Program-made: the position numbers and the translations under genes
Notes under the pieces: model-generated
What the model was told of the DNA's origin: nothing
Database searches by the model: none
The model's input: the letters and a program-made list of their open reading frames with translations, nothing else
From: Tissierellia bacterium
Lineage (GTDB): Bacteria; Bacillota; Clostridia; Tissierellales; Tepidimicrobiaceae
Assembly (NCBI GenBank): GCA_012798935.1
Contig: JAAZMG010000253.1
Coordinates: 1-6,332 of the forward strand
DNA: 6,332 nt
Direction of reading: 5' to 3'
Shown: positions 1-6,080 of the stretch, piece after piece
How the letters are laid out: each line of letters begins with the position of its first letter
Numbering within the stretch: position 1 is the first letter of the stretch

Positions 1-668
1 ACCCCTCTTTTAGTTATTATATATCTATATTCCCCATCTTTGTCTTCTATTTTTTCTCTAAGCCTTCTAACAGTTACATCTACAGTCCTTATATCTCCAT
101 AATATTCATATCCCCATACTTCCTCTAGTAACTGTTCTCTAGAAAAAACCTGTTCTGCACTTGACGCCAAGAATTTTAACAATTCAAACTCCCTAAGAGT
201 TAGATCTATAACTTGTCCTCTTTTTTTAACTTCGTATTTATTTAAATCAATAAGTAAGTCATCAAAAACTAACATGTTATCATCATTGGAATTTCCATTA
301 GAAAACTCAACTCTTCTTAGGTTTGCCTTAACCCTGGCTACTAATTCTCGCATACTAAAAGGTTTTGTTATATAATCATCTGCACCTAGTTCTAGGCCTA
401 ACACCTTGTCTACTTCTTCTTCTTTGGCAGTAAGCATAAGAACCGGCGTTTTGAATTCTTTCCTAACCTCCCTTAAAACTTGAAATCCATCTTTTTTAGG
501 CAACATAATATCCAGAAGGATTAAATCTGGCAATATCTCATAAACTTTCTCTATAGCTTCCTCCCCATCATAAGCCAAATCAACCACATATCCTTCCTTT
601 TCCAAGTTGAATTTTACAATGTCAGCGATGGATTTTTCATCATCTACTACCAATATCTTTTTATCCAT
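1..668 (-). CDS. walR: WalR/YycF-like OmpR-family response regulator (C-terminus cut by window edge)
   Basis: This is a two-component response regulator that binds DNA when phosphorylated. In the WalR family it controls peptidoglycan hydrolases and cell-wall turnover, with the kinase WalK as partner. I translated 222 codons from the ATG at 668. The receiver domain is residues 1-120, with acidic pocket D9/D10, phospho-acceptor D53 in LLDIMLP, T80 and K102 in TKPF. A winged-helix domain follows (about 130-222), with LTLREFELLKFLA and a recognition region GDIRTVDVTVRRLREKIED that is almost identical to Bacillus subtilis WalR as I recall it. WalR is about 235 residues, so roughly a dozen are missing. 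T101 is present; in B. subtilis WalR this is a PrkC phosphorylation site (established knowledge), but many relatives also carry it. The start is supported by GGAGTGA at 682-676, 7 bases before the ATG. It lies 35 bases downstream of the peptidase-MA gene on the same strand. walK would be expected to the left, outside the window. Assignment to WalR rather than PhoP is by sequence likeness. Confidence 0.88.
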   Translation of the reverse strand, partial: MDKKILVVDDEKSIADIVKFNLEKEGYVVDLAYDGEEAIEKVYEILPDLILLDIMLPKKDGFQVLREVRKEFKTPVLMLTAKEEEVDKVLGLELGADDYITKPFSMRELVARVKANLRRVEFSNGNSNDDNMLVFDDLLIDLNKYEVKKRGQVIDLTLREFELLKFLASSAEQVFSREQLLEEVWGYEYYGDIRTVDVTVRRLREKIEDKDGEYRYIITKRG

Positions 669-689
669 AAAAATATCACTCCATATTTA

Positions 690-695
690 ATTATA
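690..695 (-). promoter_or_regulatory. Possible internal -10 box for the walR-like gene
   Basis: A perfect TATAAT on the minus strand lies in the 35-base gap between the peptidase-MA gene and the regulator. The best -35 at 17 bases is only TTAAGT. A transcript starting about 7 bases downstream would begin almost at the Shine-Dalgarno, so the leader would be very short. This may be chance in AT-rich DNA. If real, the regulator could be expressed without the upstream gene. Confidence 0.3.
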
Positions 696-703
696 GTCTA
701 ATT

Positions 704-1501
704 TTAAATCTCACTTAAACTTACCTTAAATACTTTTTTTAATGAAGTGTTTATATTACCCCCTATGCCTAAATTATCTAATAATAAGTTAATATTGTCA
801 AATTCATATTTAGAATTTAGATAAACTATAGTCTCATAAGATTTCCTATAAGCTATGTCTATTTTTAAATTGTCAAAATTATAGTTTAAATCCTTCAAAG
901 TAATATTAGAGGTTTCTCCTATGCCTTCATTCCATTGAAATCCAATTAACTTCTCTTCTATAAAAAGAGCTAAACCTTCTGTTAACCATAATGGATAATT
1001 ACCTTTTGTTTTTTCATCTACAATTAAATGAGTAAACTCATGGACTACAGGAGTAGTCCTCTTATATTCTTCTATTAAATCATCTTCTTCAATCCAAATA
1101 TTAGGTGAAAGAAGGTTTATTGTTCCACTATAATATACCCCTAAAGGTGCATGGAAGGTATCCTCTTGGAGTTTCACCGTGTCAATTAAATCCTTTTCAT
1201 TTTCATATATAATTATAGGAATATCATCTATGGGATAGTGACTGAAATATAAACATACTTCATCATAATATTCTTCTATTATATCTCCTGTTATTTGCCC
1301 AATATATTTTTCATCTTCTTTAAAGTATATAGTAAAATGTTTAGTCTTGATAGTTTCGTAATCATTTAATGATTCTAGTATTCTATTCTTTTGATAATCT
1401 TTAATTAAAGGATAAAATGAAACCTGAATATGTTCCTTCATAATAAAAAAAGAAAAAAAACCAATTATTATTATAGATGTATATAATAAGACTTTTTTGA
1501 T
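704..1501 (-). CDS. Membrane-anchored zinc metallopeptidase, peptidase-MA (gluzincin) type
   Basis: This is a putative zinc peptidase exposed outside the cell; its substrate is unknown. The open frame runs from a TTG at 1543 (279 codons). Numbered from there, residues 16-35 form a basic-hydrophobic N-terminal segment (KKVLLYTSIIIIGFFSFF), read as a signal anchor or uncleaved signal peptide. The catalytic motif HEFTH has zinc ligands H168 and H172 and catalytic E169. The downstream WLTEGLALF supplies the likely third ligand E189, the HExxH...EG(x)A pattern of gluzincins such as the peptidase MA family. The start is problematic: a very strong Shine-Dalgarno (AAAGGGGG, 1516-1509) lies inside the frame, 7 bases before an ATC codon at 1501-1499 that is followed by KKVLL. 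The in-frame ATG at 1522 and the TTG at 1543 lie upstream of the Shine-Dalgarno. I place the probable start at that ATC (265 residues); the coordinates would extend to 1522 or 1543 if another start is used. It is co-directional with the walR-like gene and 35 bases upstream of it, so the two probably share a transcript. Confidence 0.75.
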   Translation of the reverse strand: MKKVLLYTSIIIIGFFSFFIMKEHIQVSFYPLIKDYQKNRILESLNDYETIKTKHFTIYFKEDEKYIGQITGDIIEEYYDEVCLYFSHYPIDDIPIIIYENEKDLIDTVKLQEDTFHAPLGVYYSGTINLLSPNIWIEEDDLIEEYKRTTPVVHEFTHLIVDEKTKGNYPLWLTEGLALFIEEKLIGFQWNEGIGETSNITLKDLNYNFDNLKIDIAYRKSYETIVYLNSKYEFDNINLLLDNLGIGGNINTSLKKVFKVSLSEI

Positions 1502-1507
1502 GATTAT

Positions 1508-1516
1508 TCCCCCTTT
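1508..1516 (-). promoter_or_regulatory. Strong Shine-Dalgarno that points to a non-ATG start
   Basis: AAAGGGGGA on the minus strand is an excellent match to the anti-Shine-Dalgarno. It is followed after 7 bases by ATC AAA AAA GTC, where ATG would be expected for a signal-anchored protein. No ATG, GTG or TTG lies at proper spacing. It therefore implies either initiation at ATC/ATA or a mutated start codon. Confidence 0.7.
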
Positions 1517-1532
1517 GTACATAATATGAAAA

Positions 1533-1538
1533 ATTATA
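1533..1538 (-). promoter_or_regulatory. Candidate -10 box for the peptidase-MA gene
   Basis: A perfect TATAAT on the minus strand would place the RNA start near 1526, about 10 bases before the Shine-Dalgarno. A -35 at 17-base spacing is poor (TACTAA at 1561-1556). If this promoter is used, the TTG at 1543 lies outside the transcript and the ATG at 1522 has no ribosome binding site, which supports a start after the Shine-Dalgarno. Confidence 0.4.
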
Positions 1539-1549
1539 TTCAAATACTA

Positions 1550-1578
1550 TTGAATTTAGTATGTACATGATATATAAT
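1550..1578 (+). promoter_or_regulatory. Sigma-A promoter for the riboswitch-ATPase transcript
   Basis: The -35 is TTGAAT (1550-1555), followed by a 17-base spacer and a perfect -10 TATAAT (1573-1578). The expected RNA start is near 1585, which is the first base or two before riboswitch helix P1 at 1587. That close fit strongly supports the assignment. Confidence 0.8.
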
Positions 1579-1585
1579 GGTTACA

Positions 1586-1677
1586 GCAAGGGGGAGTAGC
1601 TTCATAAATAGTTAGCCGTCAATACGGATTAGTCCCGGCTAATTATCCTATTAATAATTTAGGTAGCAAGACCTTTG
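1586..1677 (+). ncRNA. yybP-ykoY manganese (Mn2+) riboswitch aptamer
   Basis: This is a cis-acting RNA that senses Mn2+ and controls the downstream ATPase. The family signature GGGGAGTAGC (1591-1600) is present, as is the distal GCAAGACCTTT (1666-1676). Helices that can be drawn: closing helix P1, CAAGGG (1587-1592) with CCTTTG (1672-1677); TTAGCCG (1612-1618) with CGGCTAA (1636-1642), enclosing the TCAATACGG loop segment and a small GGA/TCC pairing (1626-1628, 1633-1635); and CCTA (1647-1650) with TAGG (1660-1663). The two-legged arrangement between P1 strands, with a conserved G-rich loop on one side, is that of yybP-ykoY RNAs (Rfam RF00080). The family is established as a Mn2+ sensor that usually turns on exporters. 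The class call is from recalled consensus, not a covariance search. Confidence 0.9.
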
Positions 1678-1714
1678 TTTAAACTTCTATGTTTAAACAA
1701 GGGTCTTTTTGTTT
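1668..1714 (+). terminator. Riboswitch-controlled intrinsic terminator
   Basis: A 16-17 bp stem, bases 1668-1684 pairing with 1691-1707 (one G-T wobble at 1674/1701), with loop TTCTAT and followed by TTTTTGTTT. Its 5' arm contains bases 1672-1677, the 3' strand of aptamer helix P1, so the two structures exclude each other. When Mn2+ stabilises P1 the terminator cannot form and the ATPase is transcribed. Without Mn2+ transcription should stop here. The ON logic is known for the family; the overlap is seen directly. Confidence 0.9.
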
Positions 1715-1779
1715 GCCACATTATATTTTAACAACTTTATAAATTTTATTCAACGCTTCCCATTAATTAACATTTTAAG

Positions 1780-1809
1780 CTTTATTTTTCACTCCTAGTG
1801 GCATACTAT
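1780..1809 (+). promoter_or_regulatory. Weak candidate sigma-E-like promoter inside the ATPase leader
   Basis: CATACTAT (1802-1809) matches the sigma-E -10 consensus CATACAHT at 7 of 8 positions. A TATT core (1783-1786) sits at a -35-like position, 15 bases upstream, but the rest of the -35 does not match. A start here would lie downstream of the riboswitch terminator and bypass it. Short motifs like this arise by chance in AT-rich DNA. Confidence 0.25.
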
Positions 1810-1838
1810 TTGTCAAGCAACATTTTAGATCAATTACT

Positions 1839-1863
1839 TAAGGAAATTTATACATATTCCTTA
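1839..1863 (+). repeat. Inverted repeat in the ATPase leader
   Basis: TAAGGAA (1839-1845) and TTCCTTA (1857-1863) form a perfect 7-base inverted repeat around 11 bases, 34 bases before the ATPase start codon. It could be a protein operator or a small hairpin near the ribosome binding site. No known operator is recognised. The rest of 1715-1896 shows only AT-rich leader with no coding frame worth reporting. Confidence 0.4.
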
Positions 1864-1896
1864 CACTATAAAAAATAAAGAAAGGAAGAAAGCGTC

Positions 1897-4587
1897 ATGG
1901 AATGGTACAGACAAAATAAAGAGGAGTTGCTGTCTAATCTAAATACTAATATGGACAGTGGTCTTCCCAAAGAAGAGGTGGAAAATCGTTTAAAAAAACA
2001 TGGATATAATGAATTAAAAGAAGAGGAAAAAAAGAGTACATTATCTAAAATTTTAGCCCAATTTAACGATTTTCTTGTAATCATATTGATTATAGCAAGT
2101 ATTATCTCCTTTGCTGTAGGAGAAACAACAGATTCTATTGTAATCCTAGCAATAGTAGTAATCAATGCATTGTTAGGATTATATCAAGAGGGTAGGGCTG
2201 AAAAAGCACTAGAGGCTCTAAAAAAAATGGCTGCCCCTAATGCTAAAGTAGTAAGAGATGGAGCTACAACTATAGTTCCTGCAAATACTTTAGTGCCTGG
2301 TGATATGGTGCTCTTAGAATCAGGGGACATTATTCCTGCTGATCTAAGATTAATTGAAAGTTCCAATTTAAAAGTTGAAGAGGCCTCTTTAACAGGAGAA
2401 TCTGTTCCTGTAGAAAAAAATAGCCTTAATACCTTTGACAAGGAAGTCTCCTTAGGCGATAGGAATAATATGGCCTATATGAGCACCATTGTTACCTATG
2501 GAAGAGGTAAGGGCATTGTAGTAGAAACAGGCCATGGTACTGAGATAGGCAAAATTGCAACAATGATTCAAACTTTTGAGGATGAAACCACTCCACTACA
2601 AAAAAAATTAGATCAACTAGGAAAATACTTAGGTATTGCTTGTATTGTAGTATGTGGATTGGTCTTTGGTATTGGAATATTTCAAGGAAGAGACCTGTTA
2701 CAAATGTTCATGGTTTCCATAAGTTTAGCAGTTGCTGCTATCCCAGAAGGGTTACCTGCTATAGTTACTATAGTTTTAGCCTTAGGCATGAACAGAATGG
2801 TTAGACGTAATGCTATTGTAAAAAAACTACTTGCTGTAGAAACTTTAGGTTGTACTACCGTTATTTGTTCAGATAAAACAGGAACATTAACTCAAAATGA
2901 AATGACCGTGGTTAAAGCTTATACCGATGGAAAAACCTTCGATGTTACAGGGACAGGTTATGAACCTAAAGGGGAGTTTAAAGTTGGAGATTTATCCATT
3001 TCCTCAGGGGACTCGGTTAACCTAAATACATTGATATCTATAGCTGCCTTGTGTAACGATGCAATGCTAGAGGAAACCCCTGAAGGCTATAGAGTTGTGG
3101 GAGACCCTACAGAGGGAGCTTTAATTACATTAGCAGGTAAAGGTGGACTTTATAGGGATGAAATAAACAATAAATATTCTAGAATTGAAGAAATACCCTT
3201 TGACTCCGATAGAAAGATGATGACAACTTTTCATAAGAACTTTTTACCTAATAAATTAGTATCCTTTACTAAAGGTGCTCCAGATATAGTGATTAGTCGG
3301 TGTGAAAATATTTATTTAAATGGAGAAATCGTACCTTTTACAGCTGAACTGAAAAAAGGATTGTTGGATATAAACAGTAAGTTCTCAAGGGAAGCTTTAA
3401 GAGTTCTTGCTTTTGCTTTTAAAGAATATAATAATTTACCCAATGAGATTACATCAGATATTGTTGAAAATGATATGGTATTAGTTGGTCTCGTAGGAAT
3501 GATAGACCCGCCAAGAGAAGAAGCCAAAAAAGCAATAAAACAGTGTAAAGAAGCAGGAATTAAGACCGTAATGATTACTGGAGACTATAAAGAAACAGCT
3601 TTTGCCATAGCAAAAGAACTAGGTGTAGCTGAACATGAAGATGAGGCTATAATGGGTAAAGAATTAGATAGTATTACCGATGAAGAGTTAAAGGAATTAG
3701 TTAAACATAAAAGAGTATATGCTCGAGTATCTCCAGAGCATAAGGTTAGAATAATATCTGCATTAAAGGGAAATGGTGAAATTGCAGCTATGACTGGAGA
3801 TGGAGTTAATGATGCTTTAGCTTTAAAGAGAGCTGATATTGGAGTTGCAATGGGTATTACTGGGACAGACGTTGCAAAAAATACTGCTGAAGTCATATTA
3901 ACTGACGATAACTTTGCTAGTATTGTAGCAGCAGTTGAAGAAGGTAGAATAATATATAGTAATATCAAAAAATTTGTATTTTTCCTATTGTCCTGTAATA
4001 TTGGAGAAATATTAATCGTATTTTTAAGTATATTGTTCAATTTACCTGTGCCTCTTATTCCCATACAGTTGCTTTGGTTAAACCTAGTCACAGACAGTTT
4101 TCCAGCTTTAGCCTTAGGTATGGAAAAAGGAGAACCAGAAATAATGAAAATTCCACCTAGAAATCCAGATGAACCAATTTTAGATAAGGGGATGATAAGA
4201 GCTATAATATTTCAAAGTAGTGCTATTGCTTTAGGCTCCCTGTTGGCTTATAGATGGGGTCTTAAAACCTATAGTACAGATAACTTAATAATAGCAAGAA
4301 CTATAACTTTTGCCACCTTGATTACAGCTGAACTACTAAGGGCTTATTCTAGTAGGTCTGAAAAACATACTATATTTGAAATAGGTATACTTTCCAATAG
4401 AACCTTAACTTATGCCACTTTGTTTTCATTTGTACTTTTACTTGTGGTCATATATTTACCATTTTTACAACCAATCTTTGATACTTATCCATTAGGCTTC
4501 AAAGATTGGCAAATAATTCTACTCCATGCTTTTTTACCTCTAGTAGTTGGTGAGGTATATAAATTATCCACTAGAAGAAAAGCTTAA
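1897..4587 (+). CDS. P2A-type (SERCA-like) cation-exporting P-type ATPase, probably Mn2+ and/or Ca2+
   Basis: An ATP-driven pump in the plasma membrane that extrudes divalent cations. Length (896 residues) suits bacterial P2A ATPases such as Bacillus YloB and Listeria LMCA1. Domain order: N-terminal cation-ATPase region (1-50), M1-M2 (about 51-95), actuator domain with TGES (166-169), M3-M4 with PEGLP (E284), phosphorylation site DKTGTLT (D326), nucleotide-binding KGAP (459-462), hinge TGDGVND (633-639), then M5-M10. Cation ligands of SERCA are all matched by eye: E284 (E309), N701 and E704 in M5 (N768, E771), N729, T732 and D733 in M6 (N796, T799, D800), and E812 in M8 (E908). Both SERCA sites therefore look intact, so homology alone would say calcium. 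The Mn2+ riboswitch upstream argues for Mn2+ export; the two are compatible, since related pumps move both. The start has AAAGGAAG (1881-1888) ahead of it. It is a single-gene unit ending at its own terminator. Confidence 0.93.
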   Translation: MEWYRQNKEELLSNLNTNMDSGLPKEEVENRLKKHGYNELKEEEKKSTLSKILAQFNDFLVIILIIASIISFAVGETTDSIVILAIVVINALLGLYQEGRAEKALEALKKMAAPNAKVVRDGATTIVPANTLVPGDMVLLESGDIIPADLRLIESSNLKVEEASLTGESVPVEKNSLNTFDKEVSLGDRNNMAYMSTIVTYGRGKGIVVETGHGTEIGKIATMIQTFEDETTPLQKKLDQLGKYLGIACIVVCGLVFGIGIFQGRDLLQMFMVSISLAVAAIPEGLPAIVTIVLALGMNRMVRRNAIVKKLLAVETLGCTTVICSDKTGTLTQNEMTVVKAYTDGKTFDVTGTGYEPKGEFKVGDLSISSGDSVNLNTLISIAALCNDAMLEETPEGYRVVGDPTEGALITLAGKGGLYRDEINNKYSRIEEIPFDSDRKMMTTFHKNFLPNKLVSFTKGAPDIVISRCENIYLNGEIVPFTAELKKGLLDINSKFSREALRVLAFAFKEYNNLPNEITSDIVENDMVLVGLVGMIDPPREEAKKAIKQCKEAGIKTVMITGDYKETAFAIAKELGVAEHEDEAIMGKELDSITDEELKELVKHKRVYARVSPEHKVRIISALKGNGEIAAMTGDGVNDALALKRADIGVAMGITGTDVAKNTAEVILTDDNFASIVAAVEEGRIIYSNIKKFVFFLLSCNIGEILIVFLSILFNLPVPLIPIQLLWLNLVTDSFPALALGMEKGEPEIMKIPPRNPDEPILDKGMIRAIIFQSSAIALGSLLAYRWGLKTYSTDNLIIARTITFATLITAELLRAYSSRSEKHTIFEIGILSNRTLTYATLFSFVLLLVVIYLPFLQPIFDTYPLGFKDWQIILLHAFLPLVVGEVYKLSTRRKA

Positions 4588-4611
4588 AAAAGCCCTAGGG
4601 CTTTTTTTCTT
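4586..4611 (+). terminator. Intrinsic terminator of the ATPase gene
   Basis: AAAAAAGCC (4586-4594), loop CTAG, then GGCTTTTTTT (4599-4608), with a T-rich tail. The stem begins inside the TAA stop codon. The A and T runs would also make it partly active on the other strand, but no minus-strand gene needs it. Confidence 0.85.
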
Positions 4612-4617
4612 TTAAAG

Positions 4618-4646
4618 CACATTTTCTATTCTCACTGCATAGAATA
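4618..4646 (+). promoter_or_regulatory. Candidate sigma-K-type (sporulation) promoter for the S8 protease
   Basis: CACA (4618-4621) matches the sigma-K -35 mACm. It is followed by 16 bases and CATAGAATA (4638-4646), a full match to -10 CATAnnnTA. CATAGAAT is also 7 of 8 for sigma-E. A sigma-A reading gives TAGAAT for -10 but no acceptable -35. The RNA would start near 4652, leaving a leader of about 14 bases that still includes the Shine-Dalgarno. Motif matching only. Confidence 0.4.
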
Positions 4647-4649
4647 GAA
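4624..4649 (+). repeat. Perfect 9-bp inverted repeat just before the protease ribosome binding site
   Basis: TTCTATTCT (4624-4632) pairs with AGAATAGAA (4641-4649) around an 8-base loop. No T-run follows, so it is not a terminator. It overlaps the candidate sporulation -10 box, and a repressor or activator could bind there. If transcribed from upstream it would place a hairpin next to the Shine-Dalgarno at 4651-4661. Confidence 0.5.
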
Positions 4650-4665
4650 CAAGGAAGGTGGTTAT

Positions 4666-5946
4666 ATGAGAAGAATAGGTGACTCTAAAGTATGTCCCAT
4701 AATAAGTGCAAAAATAATGTCTCAATCAAAAGAAGAACTACCTGTAATTGTTCAACTAAAAGAAAATAACTCTGAGTTAAAAAATGGAATAATGAGTCTA
4801 TCTACAAAAGTTAAATGTAATTTGCCTTTAATAAATGGGTTAGCTTGCAACTTAACTACAGATACTATTTATAGACTAGCTAACAACCCTGATATAGAAT
4901 ATATAAGCTTTGATTCTAAAGTTTTTACTCAGTTAGATATAGCAGCGCCAACTATGAAAGCACGTTTTCCCCACGAGAGGGGATACAAAGGAACAGGAAT
5001 AACCATTGCCGTTATAGATACAGGAGTAGCCCCTCATCAGGATTTAACAAAACCTGCAAATAGAATCCTTGGGTTTAAGGATTTTATAAACAAAAAATCT
5101 TCCCCTTATGATGATAATGGTCACGGAACTCATGTATCAGGAATAATAGCAGGTAATGGATACTCTTCTAGAGGTAAATATACAGGGATAGCTCCAGAGG
5201 CCAACATTTTGGCAATTAAAGCCTTAGATAATGAAGGTAGTGGAAATACCTCCAATATTATTAATGCCATATCCTACGTTATTGAAACTAGGGATAAATA
5301 TAACACGAAGATATTAAATCTATCTATTGGAAGCCCAGCAAATAATACCTGCAAAAAAGATCCATTATGTAAAGCTGTAGCAGAAGCCATAGAAACAGGA
5401 TTAATTGTCATAGCTGCAGCTGGAAATAGCGGACCTGACGGAAAGACAATATTATCTCCAGGTATTAGTCCTAATGTAATTACCGTAGGTGCTATTGATG
5501 ACAATAGAACTATTGACCCAACAGATGATGTTATTGCCCCATTTTCAAGCAGAGGTCCTACAAATGAGGGACTTATAAAACCTGATATAGTTGCACCAGG
5601 AGTAAATATTAACTCCTTATCAAATTCTAAACTTGATGGATATAATGCTTTAAGTGGAACTTCCATGGCTACCCCATTGGTATCTGGAAGTATAGCTTTA
5701 TTATTAAATAAAAACAACTCTCTTTCATCTAAAGATGTCAAGAAAAAGCTAATGGCTTCTTGTATAGATTTACATGAATCAAAGGAAAATCAAGGTGCTG
5801 GACTTTTAAGTTTAGAAAAATTATTTTATGATGAAAAAGATGCCTCAGCAAATAACTACCCAAAATCTATAGATTTTGGAGGAGATTTATTTGAAAACTT
5901 AATTGTAATATTAATAATATTATTTTTGCTTGATTCTAGAATATAA
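4666..5946 (+). CDS. Subtilisin-family (S8) serine protease with propeptide-like N-terminus and hydrophobic tail
   Basis: A subtilase that hydrolyses peptide bonds through an Asp-His-Ser triad. All three residues are visible: D118 in AVIDTG, H153 in NGHGTHVSG and S333 in SGTSMATP, plus oxyanion-hole N254 in AAAGNSGP. Residues about 22-92 resemble an inhibitor-I9-like propeptide, ending shortly before the catalytic domain (about 95-375). There is no N-terminal signal peptide; the protein starts with a polar MRRIGDSKV. Layout and length (426) are close to B. subtilis AprX, an intracellular-type subtilase. After a linker, the last 17 residues (410-426) form a very hydrophobic tail with LIVILIILFLL at 412-422, rather short for a normal membrane helix. 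The start is supported by AAGGAAGGTGG (4651-4661), 4 bases before the ATG. It stands alone between two terminators, and its upstream region has a sporulation-type promoter candidate, so a role in the sporangium or spore is possible but inferred. Confidence 0.92.
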   Translation: MRRIGDSKVCPIISAKIMSQSKEELPVIVQLKENNSELKNGIMSLSTKVKCNLPLINGLACNLTTDTIYRLANNPDIEYISFDSKVFTQLDIAAPTMKARFPHERGYKGTGITIAVIDTGVAPHQDLTKPANRILGFKDFINKKSSPYDDNGHGTHVSGIIAGNGYSSRGKYTGIAPEANILAIKALDNEGSGNTSNIINAISYVIETRDKYNTKILNLSIGSPANNTCKKDPLCKAVAEAIETGLIVIAAAGNSGPDGKTILSPGISPNVITVGAIDDNRTIDPTDDVIAPFSSRGPTNEGLIKPDIVAPGVNINSLSNSKLDGYNALSGTSMATPLVSGSIALLLNKNNSLSSKDVKKKLMASCIDLHESKENQGAGLLSLEKLFYDEKDASANNYPKSIDFGGDLFENLIVILIILFLLDSRI

Positions 5947-5976
5947 AGGGGTGAAAAATCACCCTTTTGGTTTTGT
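5945..5976 (+). terminator. Intrinsic terminator of the S8 protease gene
   Basis: Stem AAAGGGGTGA (5945-5954, beginning inside the stop codon) pairs with TCACCCTTTT (5959-5968) around loop AAAA, with one G-T wobble, followed by GGTTTTG. The T-run is short but typical. Confidence 0.8.
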
Positions 5977-6050
5977 ATGTTTAGTGAATATAATATAAAA
6001 ATTATACAATATTATAATCCTTGAAAATATTTCAAAAATGAATTTCTTCA

Positions 6051-6080
6051 TTAAAAAAGAGGAAGGTTACCTTCCTCTTT
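6051..6080 (-). terminator. Intrinsic terminator of the M23 peptidase gene
   Basis: An 11-bp perfect stem, bases 6056-6066 with 6070-6080, loop of 3. Read on the minus strand it ends in a run of T (6058-6053), and it overlaps the stop codon of the peptidase gene. Together with the terminator at 5945-5976 it insulates the two convergent genes. The A/T-rich stretch between them (5977-6050) contains a small palindrome (TTGAAA-ATA-TTTCAA) and nothing coding. Confidence 0.88.

Noticed and set aside
1520..1522. ATG at 1522 as the start of the peptidase-MA gene
   Set aside because: It lies upstream of the Shine-Dalgarno with no site of its own, and it would put MYKGG encoded by the Shine-Dalgarno itself at the N-terminus. 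Kept only as an alternative.
1790..1800. Small hairpin CACT-CCT-AGTG in the ATPase leader
   Set aside because: Four base pairs with a three-base loop is too weak to call.
1769..1827. Nine-base direct repeat AACATTTTA at 1769-1777 and 1819-1827
   Set aside because: Short and AT-rich; expected by chance at this composition.
1867..1872. TATAAA as a sigma-A -10 box right before the ATPase
   Set aside because: No -35 is found at 16-18 bases and the leader would start at the Shine-Dalgarno.
1866..2441. Minus-strand open frames opposite the start of the ATPase gene (99 and 85 codons)
   Set aside because: They are shadows of the ATPase reading frame, with no ribosome binding site and no recognisable protein features.
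3312..4091. Minus-strand open frames opposite the ATPase P and M5 regions (71 and 168 codons)
   Set aside because: They lie wholly inside the well-supported ATPase coding sequence and show serine- and proline-rich antisense composition without motifs.
5274..5741. Minus-strand 155-codon open frame opposite the S8 protease
   Set aside because: It is antisense to the catalytic domain; the plus-strand motifs (N254, S333) are conserved, so the reverse frame is incidental.
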